DNA of 64,000 bases from Flavobacterium cutihirudinis (GTDB taxonomy: Bacteria; Bacteroidota; Bacteroidia; Flavobacteriales; Flavobacteriaceae), in NCBI RefSeq assembly GCF_003385895.1, contig NZ_QRDQ01000008.1:310001-374000 (forward strand), in the 5' to 3' direction. The notes under the pieces were generated by a model that searched no databases, was not told the origin of the DNA, and saw only the letters and a program-made list of their open reading frames with translations. Made by a program: the position numbers and the translations under genes. This document shows, in pieces, positions 27,356 through 35,741 of this stretch (within the stretch, counting starts at the first letter, position 1; each line of letters opens with the position of its first letter).

Positions 27356-29206
27356 TTACTCAACAGTAACCGATTTTGCTAAGTTACGTGGCTGATCAAC
27401 ATTACAACCTCTCATAACCGCAATGTAGTACGAAAGCAATTGCAGCGGAATAGTTGTAATTAATGGCGATAATGCATCTGAAGTTTCAGGAATTTCGATT
27501 ACATAATCTGCTAATTCACGCACTTGCGTATCACCTTTTGTAACAACTGCAATGATTTTACCACTACGCGATTTAATCTCCTGAATGTTACTTACAATTT
27601 TGTCATAATGACCTTGCTTAGGAGCAATTACAATAACTGGCATATGCTCATCAATCAAAGCGATTGGACCGTGTTTCATTTCAGCTGCAGGATAACCTTC
27701 AGCATGTATGTATGAAATCTCTTTAAGCTTTAAAGCACCTTCAAGAGCAACCGGGAAATTATACCCACGACCTAAGTAAAGACAGTTTGGCGCGTCTTTA
27801 AAAGCAGCTGCAATTTCTTTTGCTCTATCATTAGTATCCAAAGCTTCAGCAACTCTTTCAGGAATCAATTCTAATTCCTGCAAATAAGCATGAAAATCAG
27901 GGTTTGACAATGTTCCTTTTGCTTTTCCTAATTTCAAAGCGATCATAGTTAAAACTGTAATCTGAGTTGTAAAAGCTTTAGTAGAAGCTACTCCAATTTC
28001 CGGACCTGCGTGCGTGTAAGCACCTGCATGACTTTCTCTTGAAATAGACGAACCTACTACATTACAAACTCCAAAAACAAAGGCACCATTCTCTTTTGCC
28101 AATTTAATAGCCGCCATTGTATCAGCCGTTTCTCCCGATTGAGAGATTGCTATTACAACGTCATCTTTATTTATAATTGGATTTCTGTATCTAAATTCCG
28201 AAGCATACTCAACTTCAACAGGAATACGTGTAAACTCTTCAAAAATATATTCTGCAACCAAACCTGCGTGCCATGAAGTACCACAAGCAACAATTAAGAT
28301 TCGTTTTGCATTTAAGAATTTTTCAAGATTATCTTCAACCCCAGCCATCTGAACAATTCCCTCATTAGCATGAAGCCTTCCTCTGTAAGTATCTTTAATT
28401 ACACTTGGCTGCTCATAGATTTCCTTTAGCATAAAGTGATCATACCCACCTTTTTCAATTTGCTCCAAATTCATTTGAAGTTCCTGAATATAAGGATCTA
28501 CTAAAGAGTCATCTTTAATTTTTCTAATTTTAAGTGGTTTATGCAAACGGATATTTGCCATTTCACCATCTTCAAGATAAATAGCATTTGAAGTGTACTC
28601 AATAAAAGGCGAAGCATCAGAAGCAATAAAATATTCTCCGTCTCCAACACCAATTGCTAACGGACTACCAAGTCGTGCTGCAACAATTTCATCTGGATTT
28701 TTCTTATCAAAAACAGCAATTGCATAAGCACCAACAACTTGATTTAAAGCAACCTGAACTGCTTTTCCGAGTTTGATGTTTTCGTTTTTCTGAACTTCTT
28801 CGATTAAATTTACTAAAACCTCAGTATCAGTATCTGATTTAAAGCTATAGCCTCTTTTAATCAACTCCTCTTTAAGAGGTGCGTAATTTTCAATAATTCC
28901 ATTGTGAATTATGACTAACTCCCCGGAATTAGAAAGATGCGGATGTGAGTTTACATCATTTGGCACACCATGTGTTGCCCAACGTGTATGCCCTATTCCA
29001 ATAGTTCCGTTTGTTGTAAAATCATTTTTAGCTTTAGCTTCAAGATCTGAAACCTTGCCTTTTGTTTTACAAAGTTTTACACCAGCTTCGTTGTCATACA
29101 ACATAACTCCGGCGCTGTCATATCCTCTGTATTCGAGCCGCTTTAATCCTTTGATAACAATAGGATAGGCCTCTCTATGACCGATATACCCAACAATTCC
29201 ACACAT
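27356..29206 (-). CDS. glmS: Glutamine-fructose-6-phosphate aminotransferase (isomerizing)
   Basis: 616 residues. Makes glucosamine-6-phosphate from fructose-6-phosphate and glutamine, the entry to peptidoglycan and LPS amino sugars. Cys2 is the N-terminal nucleophile (MCGIVGYIGHREAYP). The glutaminase domain runs to about 240 (GHTRWATHG, HNGIIENY). Two SIS domains follow (around 290-420 with ACGTSWHAG and SQSGETADT; 460-600 with LGRGYNFPVALEGALKLKE). The C-terminal end PRNLAKSVTVE is the classic GlmS ending. It starts 9 nt after the DUF4270 gene, so the two are one transcription unit. Confidence 0.98.
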   Translation of the reverse strand: MCGIVGYIGHREAYPIVIKGLKRLEYRGYDSAGVMLYDNEAGVKLCKTKGKVSDLEAKAKNDFTTNGTIGIGHTRWATHGVPNDVNSHPHLSNSGELVIIHNGIIENYAPLKEELIKRGYSFKSDTDTEVLVNLIEEVQKNENIKLGKAVQVALNQVVGAYAIAVFDKKNPDEIVAARLGSPLAIGVGDGEYFIASDASPFIEYTSNAIYLEDGEMANIRLHKPLKIRKIKDDSLVDPYIQELQMNLEQIEKGGYDHFMLKEIYEQPSVIKDTYRGRLHANEGIVQMAGVEDNLEKFLNAKRILIVACGTSWHAGLVAEYIFEEFTRIPVEVEYASEFRYRNPIINKDDVVIAISQSGETADTMAAIKLAKENGAFVFGVCNVVGSSISRESHAGAYTHAGPEIGVASTKAFTTQITVLTMIALKLGKAKGTLSNPDFHAYLQELELIPERVAEALDTNDRAKEIAAAFKDAPNCLYLGRGYNFPVALEGALKLKEISYIHAEGYPAAEMKHGPIALIDEHMPVIVIAPKQGHYDKIVSNIQEIKSRSGKIIAVVTKGDTQVRELADYVIEIPETSDALSPLITTIPLQLLSYYIAVMRGCNVDQPRNLAKSVTVE

Positions 29207-29215
29207 ATATACTTA

Positions 29216-30853
29216 TTAATTTGGTTTCGTGTAATAAACCTCAAGTCTCAGTCTCTTCTCAAAAGAAGCATCTGTTGAAGGAATATTATTACCAAACAAT
29301 ATCGTTCCCAACGGATTCACAACTGAAGCTCTCGGCGCTTCTGAAATAACATCATTTTTATTTTTCAACTTATTTGATGTTGTGATGGTGATATCATCCA
29401 TAACAGCTAATCCTAATTTTACATTAGTTGCCGTTTTAGTTTTTATAAGATTACGAATGTGCTCTGTTAACCTAATTTTATAAGTAGTTCCTCTTTTTGT
29501 AGTTGCATCAACTGAAATAATCCCTCCGTAAATAATCTTACTCATTCTCGCGTCTGAAGTTATACTTGTAGATCGGTCCGAAGTATAATCCAAAATAGGA
29601 ACATTATTAGTCAAATCATACAAATAAACCCTTTTAGGTTCATTAGCCTGTAATCCGGCTGCATCTTTAACACCCATTTTATCAGAATCAATTGTAAAAA
29701 CAAGATTTGCCTCATTGACCATCCAGTTTTTAGCTCTGATATCATCCAGTTTTGAACCAAAATCTTTCAGATCAATAACTGCAAGCGAACCCTGACCACC
29801 TTTTAAATAAAGTCTTGGATCACCCGTTGTTTTGTTAACATTTGCCGTCTTTATTGCGTCAGCATAAGCGGTTGCTTTATTATCTTTTAACAAACCGGCA
29901 GTGGCTCCACCAAAACTAATGGTTAAACTTTTTTCTTCGGTAGTTGCCGCATCATCTGCAGTACTCTCCGTTTTAGCCTTATATTTAATCGTAATTACTG
30001 CTTCTGCGAAATTAAGCAAAGCCATATTACTAGGGTATCCATCTGCTCTTTCTGCTTTAAAGTATAATCCTCTAAAATATTCCTGAAATGTATCAGGTTT
30101 AGCCAATTTATCTGCTGGAGCTTCTAATATTTTTTTCTGAAAATATGCTTTATTCAAATATAAACGCATTCCAGGTTTCACTTTATTAATAGTTTCTTTA
30201 CCAGCATCATCTACAACTGTATCATTTTGTTGCTTGGCATCAAAATAAAACTCATCATTTTGAGTTTTATCGCTATAATTATTCAGTCTTACTCCTACTT
30301 TTTTTGCATCAAAATTTATATAATTCGGATCCGTATTACTATCCATATCTGTATAATAATACTGTGGAAACTGAGTACCATTGTCGTAAAAACTTCCGCG
30401 CATCTGAACTCCCGACTCATAAACACTAAGTTTTATTCTACCATTTTTCGCACCATAAATTGAATCCAGTGCATACGGTGTTAACCCTTCAGTATTCACC
30501 GATCCGGTTGTATGACTAAAATATGGAATACTCAATGTAACAGTTTCAATAACTGGTGACTCACCAATAGTTGGCGCATAAGTCCCTAAAGCAACTTGAG
30601 TAACATAATTGGCAGTAGTAGTACCAAAAACAGGATTATCATAAATACCAAGACCATTAACCAACAATGCGTTTGACTGAATTGGAGTTACTTCCTGGTT
30701 ATAAGCCAGAACATCATATTTTTCAGGTGCCAAATCAAAATGATTGTCACCAATTAAATCATCTCCAATCGCATTAAAATCTTTATCACAAGAATATAAA
30801 AGAACAACTGTTGCAGCTAATAGAATTTTCTTAATAAAAGAAGTATTATACAT
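29216..30853 (-). CDS. DUF4270 family lipoprotein
   Basis: 545 residues. Signal with lipobox LLYSC (Cys about 22), then the characteristic DKDFNAIGDDLIGDNHFDL start of DUF4270 proteins, which are restricted to Bacteroidota. The rest is beta-rich with repeated YLYDLT and DARMSKI segments. Probably surface-exposed or periplasmic; molecular role unknown. It is sandwiched between a glycogen-synthase-like gene (21-nt gap) and glmS (9-nt gap), forming an apparent three-gene operon with amino-sugar or glycan-related neighbours. Confidence 0.85.
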   Translation of the reverse strand: MYNTSFIKKILLAATVVLLYSCDKDFNAIGDDLIGDNHFDLAPEKYDVLAYNQEVTPIQSNALLVNGLGIYDNPVFGTTTANYVTQVALGTYAPTIGESPVIETVTLSIPYFSHTTGSVNTEGLTPYALDSIYGAKNGRIKLSVYESGVQMRGSFYDNGTQFPQYYYTDMDSNTDPNYINFDAKKVGVRLNNYSDKTQNDEFYFDAKQQNDTVVDDAGKETINKVKPGMRLYLNKAYFQKKILEAPADKLAKPDTFQEYFRGLYFKAERADGYPSNMALLNFAEAVITIKYKAKTESTADDAATTEEKSLTISFGGATAGLLKDNKATAYADAIKTANVNKTTGDPRLYLKGGQGSLAVIDLKDFGSKLDDIRAKNWMVNEANLVFTIDSDKMGVKDAAGLQANEPKRVYLYDLTNNVPILDYTSDRSTSITSDARMSKIIYGGIISVDATTKRGTTYKIRLTEHIRNLIKTKTATNVKLGLAVMDDITITTSNKLKNKNDVISEAPRASVVNPLGTILFGNNIPSTDASFEKRLRLEVYYTKPN

Positions 30854-30874
30854 GTTTAATAGTAAAGTTAATTT

Positions 30875-31681
30875 TTAAAGTCCAAATGTTCTGTAGAAAT
30901 TTGTATACGCTTCAGCGAATGCATCTTTCGTGGCGAAAGGTAAAAAAGGTTTTCCTGAAGATTCTATAAATTTTGTTAAACTTGGAGAAACATTTTCTGA
31001 CGCAATTATAACGCCATCAGAATGTAATATACTAGCTTTTAAAATATTTTCGTAGTTCGGTGTTTCCAAATCAGCTACTGATTCATGTGGCACGCCATCG
31101 AATTTCACCTTATTAATCATTTCCAAATCTAAATTTTCATCAAACGACTGACCGTAAACCGAAGTCACGATTTTTGTTTCAGAAAATAAAGCTTCGTTTT
31201 TATAATAATGCTTCATATAAATTGGCAACATAGCCGCAAGCCATCCGTGAACATGAATAATATCCGGAACCCAATTTAATTTCTTTACCGTTTCAACAAC
31301 TCCTTTAGCAAAAAATATCGCTCTTTCATCATTATCAGGATATAAAACTCCTTCTTCGTCTGCAAAAGTTGCTTTACGCTTAAAATATTCATCGTTATCA
31401 ATAAAATAAACCTGAATTCTTTCTTTTGGAATAGAAGCTACTTTGATAATCAATGGCATATCTAAGTCATTCACTACCAAATTCATTCCAGAAAGTCTGA
31501 TTACTTCGTGTAGTTGATGTCTTCTTTCATTGATATTTCCATATCTGGGCATGAAAATTCTTATCTGACCTCCTTGATCGTTGATCATTTTAGGAACGTC
31601 ATAAGACATTAAAGAAACCTCATTTTCAGCCAAATAAGGCACGACTTCAGATGATACATATAATATCCTCTTATCTTTCAT
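30875..31681 (-). CDS. Glycogen/starch synthase-like protein, N-terminal GT5 domain only
   Basis: 268 residues, matching only the N-terminal Rossmann half of GT5 glycogen synthases (ILYVSSEVVPYL, MPRYGNINERRH, DNDEYFKRK, PDIIHVHGWLAAMLPIYMK). A normal GlgA has about 480 residues with a second catalytic half, which is missing here. The ADP-glucose-binding Lys-Thr-Gly-Gly-Leu motif after EVVP is replaced by LAENEVSLM. It ends cleanly and is followed at once by DUF4270, so this looks like a stable short protein rather than a recent truncation. Glycogen synthase activity is unlikely. Often annotated simply as glycogen synthase. Confidence 0.8.
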   Translation of the reverse strand: MKDKRILYVSSEVVPYLAENEVSLMSYDVPKMINDQGGQIRIFMPRYGNINERRHQLHEVIRLSGMNLVVNDLDMPLIIKVASIPKERIQVYFIDNDEYFKRKATFADEEGVLYPDNDERAIFFAKGVVETVKKLNWVPDIIHVHGWLAAMLPIYMKHYYKNEALFSETKIVTSVYGQSFDENLDLEMINKVKFDGVPHESVADLETPNYENILKASILHSDGVIIASENVSPSLTKFIESSGKPFLPFATKDAFAEAYTNFYRTFGL

Positions 31682-31719
31682 AATAGTATTTTACTTAATT
31701 TTTGGTAATAAAAACGTTG

Positions 31720-31727
31720 CAAAATTA
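31720..31727 (-). promoter_or_regulatory. -7 element (TAATTTTG) for the glgA-like/DUF4270/glmS operon
   Basis: Exact TAnnTTTG match on the reverse strand, 39 nt upstream of the start at 31681. Confidence 0.45.
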
Positions 31728-31758
31728 CAAAAATTTATGCAGTTTATAACTAATATAT

Positions 31759-31766
31759 TATGTTTG
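31759..31766 (+). promoter_or_regulatory. -7 element (TATGTTTG) for panC
   Basis: Exact TAnnTTTG match 24 nt upstream of the panC ATG. It is back-to-back with the divergent promoter at 31720 in a 108-bp gap. Confidence 0.5.
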
Positions 31767-31789
31767 CATAAAATTTTAATAATACCGCC

Positions 31790-32638
31790 ATGCATATTTT
31801 TTACGGTAAAGTAGCGCTGATAGCGTATTTAAAAACTATCAAAACCGCAAATTCTACTATCGGATTTGTCCCTACAATGGGAGCTTTACACCAAGGGCAT
31901 CTGGCTTTAATGCAACGTTCACTAAAAGAAAACGACGACACCGTTGTAAGTATTTTCGTAAACCCTACGCAGTTCAACAACCCTGCAGATCTCGAAAAAT
32001 ATCCTCGTACTCTTGAAGAAGACGTAAAAAAAATGAGAGGTTTAAGTGACAAAATGATTTTATATGCTCCTTCTGTAGAAGATATTTATGAAGGACAGAC
32101 TATTTCTCAATCTTTTGATTTTGACGGACTGGAAAATCAGATGGAAGGAAAATTCAGACCAGGTCATTTTAACGGAGTTGGAACTATTGTAAAACGACTT
32201 TTTGAAATCGTCACTCCTACAAATGCGTATTTTGGAGAAAAAGATTTTCAGCAGTTGCAAATTGTAAAAAAACTGGTAGAAAAAAACAATCTTCCTGTAA
32301 ATATTGTGGGTTGTCCTATTTTTAGAGAAGACAATCTTTTGGCAATGAGTTCTAGAAACGAACGTCTTACAACTGAAGAAAGAAAAGAAGCTGCCATTAT
32401 CTATAAAACTTTAACCGAAGCAAAAGAAGTATTTCAAACACATTCTCCCGAAGAAACCATTAAATTCGTAGAAGAGGCTTTTAAAGACAACGAGCGTTTT
32501 GAACTTGAATATTTCGTAATTGCTGACGAATCCACATTATTATCTATTGATCACAAAATTAACGACAAAAAATATCGTGCATTTATAGCGGTATTTGTTA
32601 ATTCTATAAGGTTAATTGACACCATTTCATTAAATTAA
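31790..32638 (+). CDS. panC: Pantothenate synthetase
   Basis: 282 residues. ATP-dependent ligation of pantoate and beta-alanine to pantothenate in the cytosol. The nucleotidyl-transferase signature is present: GFVPTMGALHQGHLAL (26-41) with the HxGH motif, VSIFVNPTQFNNPADLEKYPR, FRPGHFNGVGTIV, YFGEKDFQQL and the MSSRNERL loop (the KMSKS-like site). Normal length. panD follows after 14 nt, so both enzymes for the beta-alanine branch lie together. Confidence 0.97.
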   Translation: MHIFYGKVALIAYLKTIKTANSTIGFVPTMGALHQGHLALMQRSLKENDDTVVSIFVNPTQFNNPADLEKYPRTLEEDVKKMRGLSDKMILYAPSVEDIYEGQTISQSFDFDGLENQMEGKFRPGHFNGVGTIVKRLFEIVTPTNAYFGEKDFQQLQIVKKLVEKNNLPVNIVGCPIFREDNLLAMSSRNERLTTEERKEAAIIYKTLTEAKEVFQTHSPEETIKFVEEAFKDNERFELEYFVIADESTLLSIDHKINDKKYRAFIAVFVNSIRLIDTISLN

Positions 32639-32648
32639 ATTACCTTTG
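32616..32648 (+). promoter_or_regulatory. panD promoter inside the end of panC, TTG-N22-TACCTTTG
   Basis: TTG at 32616-32618 and TACCTTTG at 32641-32648, spacing 22 nt. Only four bases lie between the -7 word and the panD ATG, implying a leaderless transcript in addition to read-through from panC. Confidence 0.6.
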
Positions 32649-32652
32649 CAGC

Positions 32653-33003
32653 ATGCAAATTCAAGTTATAAAATCAAAAATTCATCGAGTAAAAGTTACT
32701 GGAGCTGATTTAAATTATATTGGCAGTATTACTATTGATGAAACCTTACTGGAAGCTTCAAATATTATTGAAGGCGAGAAAGTATCAATTGTTAACATTA
32801 ATAATGGCGAACGTTTTGAAACTTATGCGATAAAAGGCATTAAAAATTCAGGCGAGATTACACTTAATGGTCCGGCTGCAAGAAAGGTTCAAAAAGACGA
32901 CATTATCATCATCATTTCTTATGCAACCCTGGATTTTGAAGAGGCAAAAACCTTCAAACCATGGATCATTTTCCCTAATGAAAACGATAATTCGTTAACA
33001 TAA
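32653..33003 (+). CDS. panD: Aspartate 1-decarboxylase proenzyme
   Basis: 116 residues, pyruvoyl-dependent. It makes beta-alanine from aspartate. The self-cleavage site is visible at Gly24-Ser25 (NYIGSITID), the canonical position, and SKIHRVKVTGADLNY precedes it. The later GE(K/R)xxIVNxxNGERFETY and ITLNGPAAR segments are also typical. ATG 32653 gives the standard N-terminus. Confidence 0.96.
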   Translation: MQIQVIKSKIHRVKVTGADLNYIGSITIDETLLEASNIIEGEKVSIVNINNGERFETYAIKGIKNSGEITLNGPAARKVQKDDIIIIISYATLDFEEAKTFKPWIIFPNENDNSLT

Positions 33004-33060
33004 ACACTCAATTCAAGTTTACTTAAACTAATAATTTGTACAATTTATTTTGCACAAACA

Positions 33061-33120
33061 GATTTCCTTTTGCCTTAAGTCAAAAACTGAATTAAGCGTA
33101 GGAAATCATTGCTTTTTTTT
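33061..33120 (+). terminator. Probable panD terminator
   Basis: Hairpin with arms GATTTCCT (33061-33068) and AGGAAATC (33100-33107), an inner TTAA/TTAA pairing, and a T-run at 33113-33120. The T-run is 5 nt away from the stem, so efficiency is uncertain. Confidence 0.55.
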
Positions 33121-33205
33121 CAATCCCAAAATACCAAAAAGCAAATAAAGTATTATATTGCCATATAATTATCAATACTTTTTAATTCACGAAATGCCAC
33201 AAATC

Positions 33206-34360
33206 ATGAAAAAAGTTTACCTACTGCTAACCTTCATCTCCATTTCTGTATTTTCTCAGAAAAAATTTGACAACATCAAATCAGAAAAATTAGGAGAAGA
33301 AAGAAGAATAACAATTGGGCTTCCGCCATCTTATGATGAAAAATCAGATAGAAAATATCCGGTTTTATATCTTTTTGATGGAGATTATTTATTTGACCCA
33401 TTTTTGGGAGCAGTGAGTTATGGCTCCTATTGGGATGATATTCCGGAAATGATTATCATTGGAATTCATCAAAACAAAAATGATGAACGTGAAGACGATT
33501 CAACAATCGATCAAAATGAAGGTCTTCCATTTGAAAAAGGAGCAAAGTTTTTTGAATTTGTAGGTGCTGAATTAATTCCGTACATCGAAAAAAAATACCA
33601 TACCGCACCTTTCAGAATTATTGCAGGCCATGACATAACAGCAAGTTTTGCTAATTTTTATTTATATAAAGAAGATCCGATTTTTAACGCTTACATTTGT
33701 TTTAGCCCTGAACTTGCCCCAAAAATGGAAGTTCGAATAGCTGAGAAATTTGCTAAAATCAAACAACCCATATTCTATTATCTTTCTGCAGGAGAAGGTG
33801 ATAATAAAAAAATAAAAGAACCGATTGAAAAATTAAACAGCAATATTAAAATCGCAAATAATCCGTTAGTGAATTATAAATATGAGGTTTTCAAAGGTGC
33901 AACGCATTATACCGAGGTTTTACATTCGATTCCGAGTGCATTGTATCAGATTTTTGAATCTTACAGACCAATAAATTCTGCGGAATACAATGATAAAATT
34001 GCAGTTTTAGAAACCGGTTATGCCGACTATTTAGAAAAGAAATATGCAACGATGTCGGAAATATTAGGCTATCAAGTTCCTGTTAGAATGAACGATTTCA
34101 AAGTAATTGAAAATCTTATTTTAAAGAAAAATGCCTACGATGAATTAGGAAAAATGGCAGAAATTGGAAACGTAAATTATCCAAAAGCCATGTTGGGCGA
34201 ATATGAATTAGGCTTGATGTACGAAAAAATGGGCGATCCAAAACATGCTTCAAAAAAATATCAAAACGCTTCTCAAATGGAGCCAATTGGAGATTTGAAC
34301 AAAGATTTGATGTATGAGAAAATTGACGAAATGAATACGCTTGCTAAAAAAAGTAAATAA
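33206..34360 (+). CDS. Secreted alpha/beta-hydrolase (esterase D-like) with Asp in place of the nucleophile Ser
   Basis: 384 residues from the ATG at 33206, which gives a signal peptide (MKKVYLLLTFISISVFSQ). The longer frame starts at an upstream TTG. The esterase/feruloyl-esterase-like core is clear: RRITIGLPPSYDE, YPVLYLFDGDYLFD, and IPYIEKKYHTAPFRIIAGHD. At the nucleophile elbow, the expected G-x-S-x-G reads GHDITA with D143. The catalytic-His region GATHYTE is kept. The C-terminal ~100 residues look helical, with a TPR-like end (YELGLMYEKMGDPKHASKKY). Either a different chemistry or a non-enzymatic fold. Its stop codon overlaps the radA start by one base. Confidence 0.8.
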   Translation: MKKVYLLLTFISISVFSQKKFDNIKSEKLGEERRITIGLPPSYDEKSDRKYPVLYLFDGDYLFDPFLGAVSYGSYWDDIPEMIIIGIHQNKNDEREDDSTIDQNEGLPFEKGAKFFEFVGAELIPYIEKKYHTAPFRIIAGHDITASFANFYLYKEDPIFNAYICFSPELAPKMEVRIAEKFAKIKQPIFYYLSAGEGDNKKIKEPIEKLNSNIKIANNPLVNYKYEVFKGATHYTEVLHSIPSALYQIFESYRPINSAEYNDKIAVLETGYADYLEKKYATMSEILGYQVPVRMNDFKVIENLILKKNAYDELGKMAEIGNVNYPKAMLGEYELGLMYEKMGDPKHASKKYQNASQMEPIGDLNKDLMYEKIDEMNTLAKKSK

Positions 34361-35721
34361 TGTCAAAAGTTAAAACTTCCTTTTTTTGCCAAAATTGCGG
34401 CACCCAATATTCTAAATGGCAGGGACAATGCAACGCATGCAAAGAATGGAATACTATTGCAGAAGAAATCATCCAAAAACAGGAAAAAGTCGCCTGGAAA
34501 AGCGAACCGACTCCAACAAATAAAGCGCCAAGACCTTTAAAAATAAACGAAATTGATTCGGCTCAGGAAATCCGAATGGATACTACTGATGGCGAACTGA
34601 ATCGTGTTTTGGGTGGCGGAATTGTTCCGGGATCTTTAACGCTTTTAGGCGGTGAACCCGGAATTGGAAAAAGTACACTTTTACTTCAAATTTCATTAAA
34701 ATTACCATATAAAACTTTATATGTTTCGGGCGAAGAAAGTCAGAAACAAATAAAAATGCGCGCTGAAAGAATCACGCCAAACAGCGACAATTGCTATATT
34801 CTGACGGAAACAAAAACGCAGAATATCTTCAAACAAATTGAAGCGATTGAACCTGAAATCGTCATTATCGATTCGATTCAGACTTTACACACGGATTATA
34901 TTGAATCAACAGCCGGAAGTATTTCTCAAATTAGGGAAACTACAGCTGAGCTTATAAAATTCGCAAAAGAAACCAATATTCCAGTTATTTTAATTGGCCA
35001 TATTACCAAAGACGGAAATATTGCCGGTCCAAAAATCCTGGAACACATGGTTGATACCGTTCTTCAGTTTGAAGGCGACAGAAATCATATTTACCGAATT
35101 TTACGTTCCTTAAAAAACCGTTTCGGTTCAACATCAGAACTAGGAATTTACGAAATGCTAGGGAGTGGTTTACGCGAAGTTAGCAATCCGTCAGAGATTT
35201 TAATTTCGCACAAAGACGAAGAATTATCCGGAACTGCAATCGCCACAACACTTGAAGGCATGCGTCCGCTTATGATCGAAATCCAGTCATTGGTAAGTAC
35301 CGCAGTTTATGGAACTCCGCAAAGAAGCACAACAGGCTATAACGCCAAAAGATTAAACATGATTTTGGCTGTTTTAGAAAAAAGAGCCGGATTTCGTTTG
35401 GGTGCCAAAGACGTTTTCCTGAATGTTACGGGAGGAATTTCAGTTGATGATCCTGCAATCGATCTTGCAGTTGTTGCAGCCATTTTATCATCAAATGAAG
35501 ATATTCCGGTTGGAAAAGGCTTTTGTTTTGCCGGCGAAGTTGGACTTTCTGGCGAAATTCGACCTGTAAACCGTGTTGATCAACGCATTCAGGAAGCAGA
35601 AAAATTAGGTTTCGATACGATCTTTGTTTCAAAATACAATAAAATAGCATTAAAAAATACCGGAATCAAAATTGAACTTGTAGCAAAAATTGAAGATGTG
35701 GCAAGCATTCTTTTTGGTTGA
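34360..35721 (+). CDS. radA: DNA repair protein RadA
   Basis: 453 residues. A branch-migration ATPase acting with RecA. Domains: N-terminal zinc finger with C10, C13, C24, C27 (CQNCG...CNACKEW); RecA-like ATPase with Walker A GGEPGIGKST (97-106); the RadA-specific KNRFG motif (about 250); C-terminal Lon-protease-like domain (TGGISVDDPAIDLAVVAAILSS) without a protease dyad requirement. The ATG overlaps the stop of the preceding hydrolase, indicating coupled translation. Confidence 0.97.
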   Translation: MSKVKTSFFCQNCGTQYSKWQGQCNACKEWNTIAEEIIQKQEKVAWKSEPTPTNKAPRPLKINEIDSAQEIRMDTTDGELNRVLGGGIVPGSLTLLGGEPGIGKSTLLLQISLKLPYKTLYVSGEESQKQIKMRAERITPNSDNCYILTETKTQNIFKQIEAIEPEIVIIDSIQTLHTDYIESTAGSISQIRETTAELIKFAKETNIPVILIGHITKDGNIAGPKILEHMVDTVLQFEGDRNHIYRILRSLKNRFGSTSELGIYEMLGSGLREVSNPSEILISHKDEELSGTAIATTLEGMRPLMIEIQSLVSTAVYGTPQRSTTGYNAKRLNMILAVLEKRAGFRLGAKDVFLNVTGGISVDDPAIDLAVVAAILSSNEDIPVGKGFCFAGEVGLSGEIRPVNRVDQRIQEAEKLGFDTIFVSKYNKIALKNTGIKIELVAKIEDVASILFG

Positions 35722-35741
35722 TTTCTGATAAAAATACTTCT

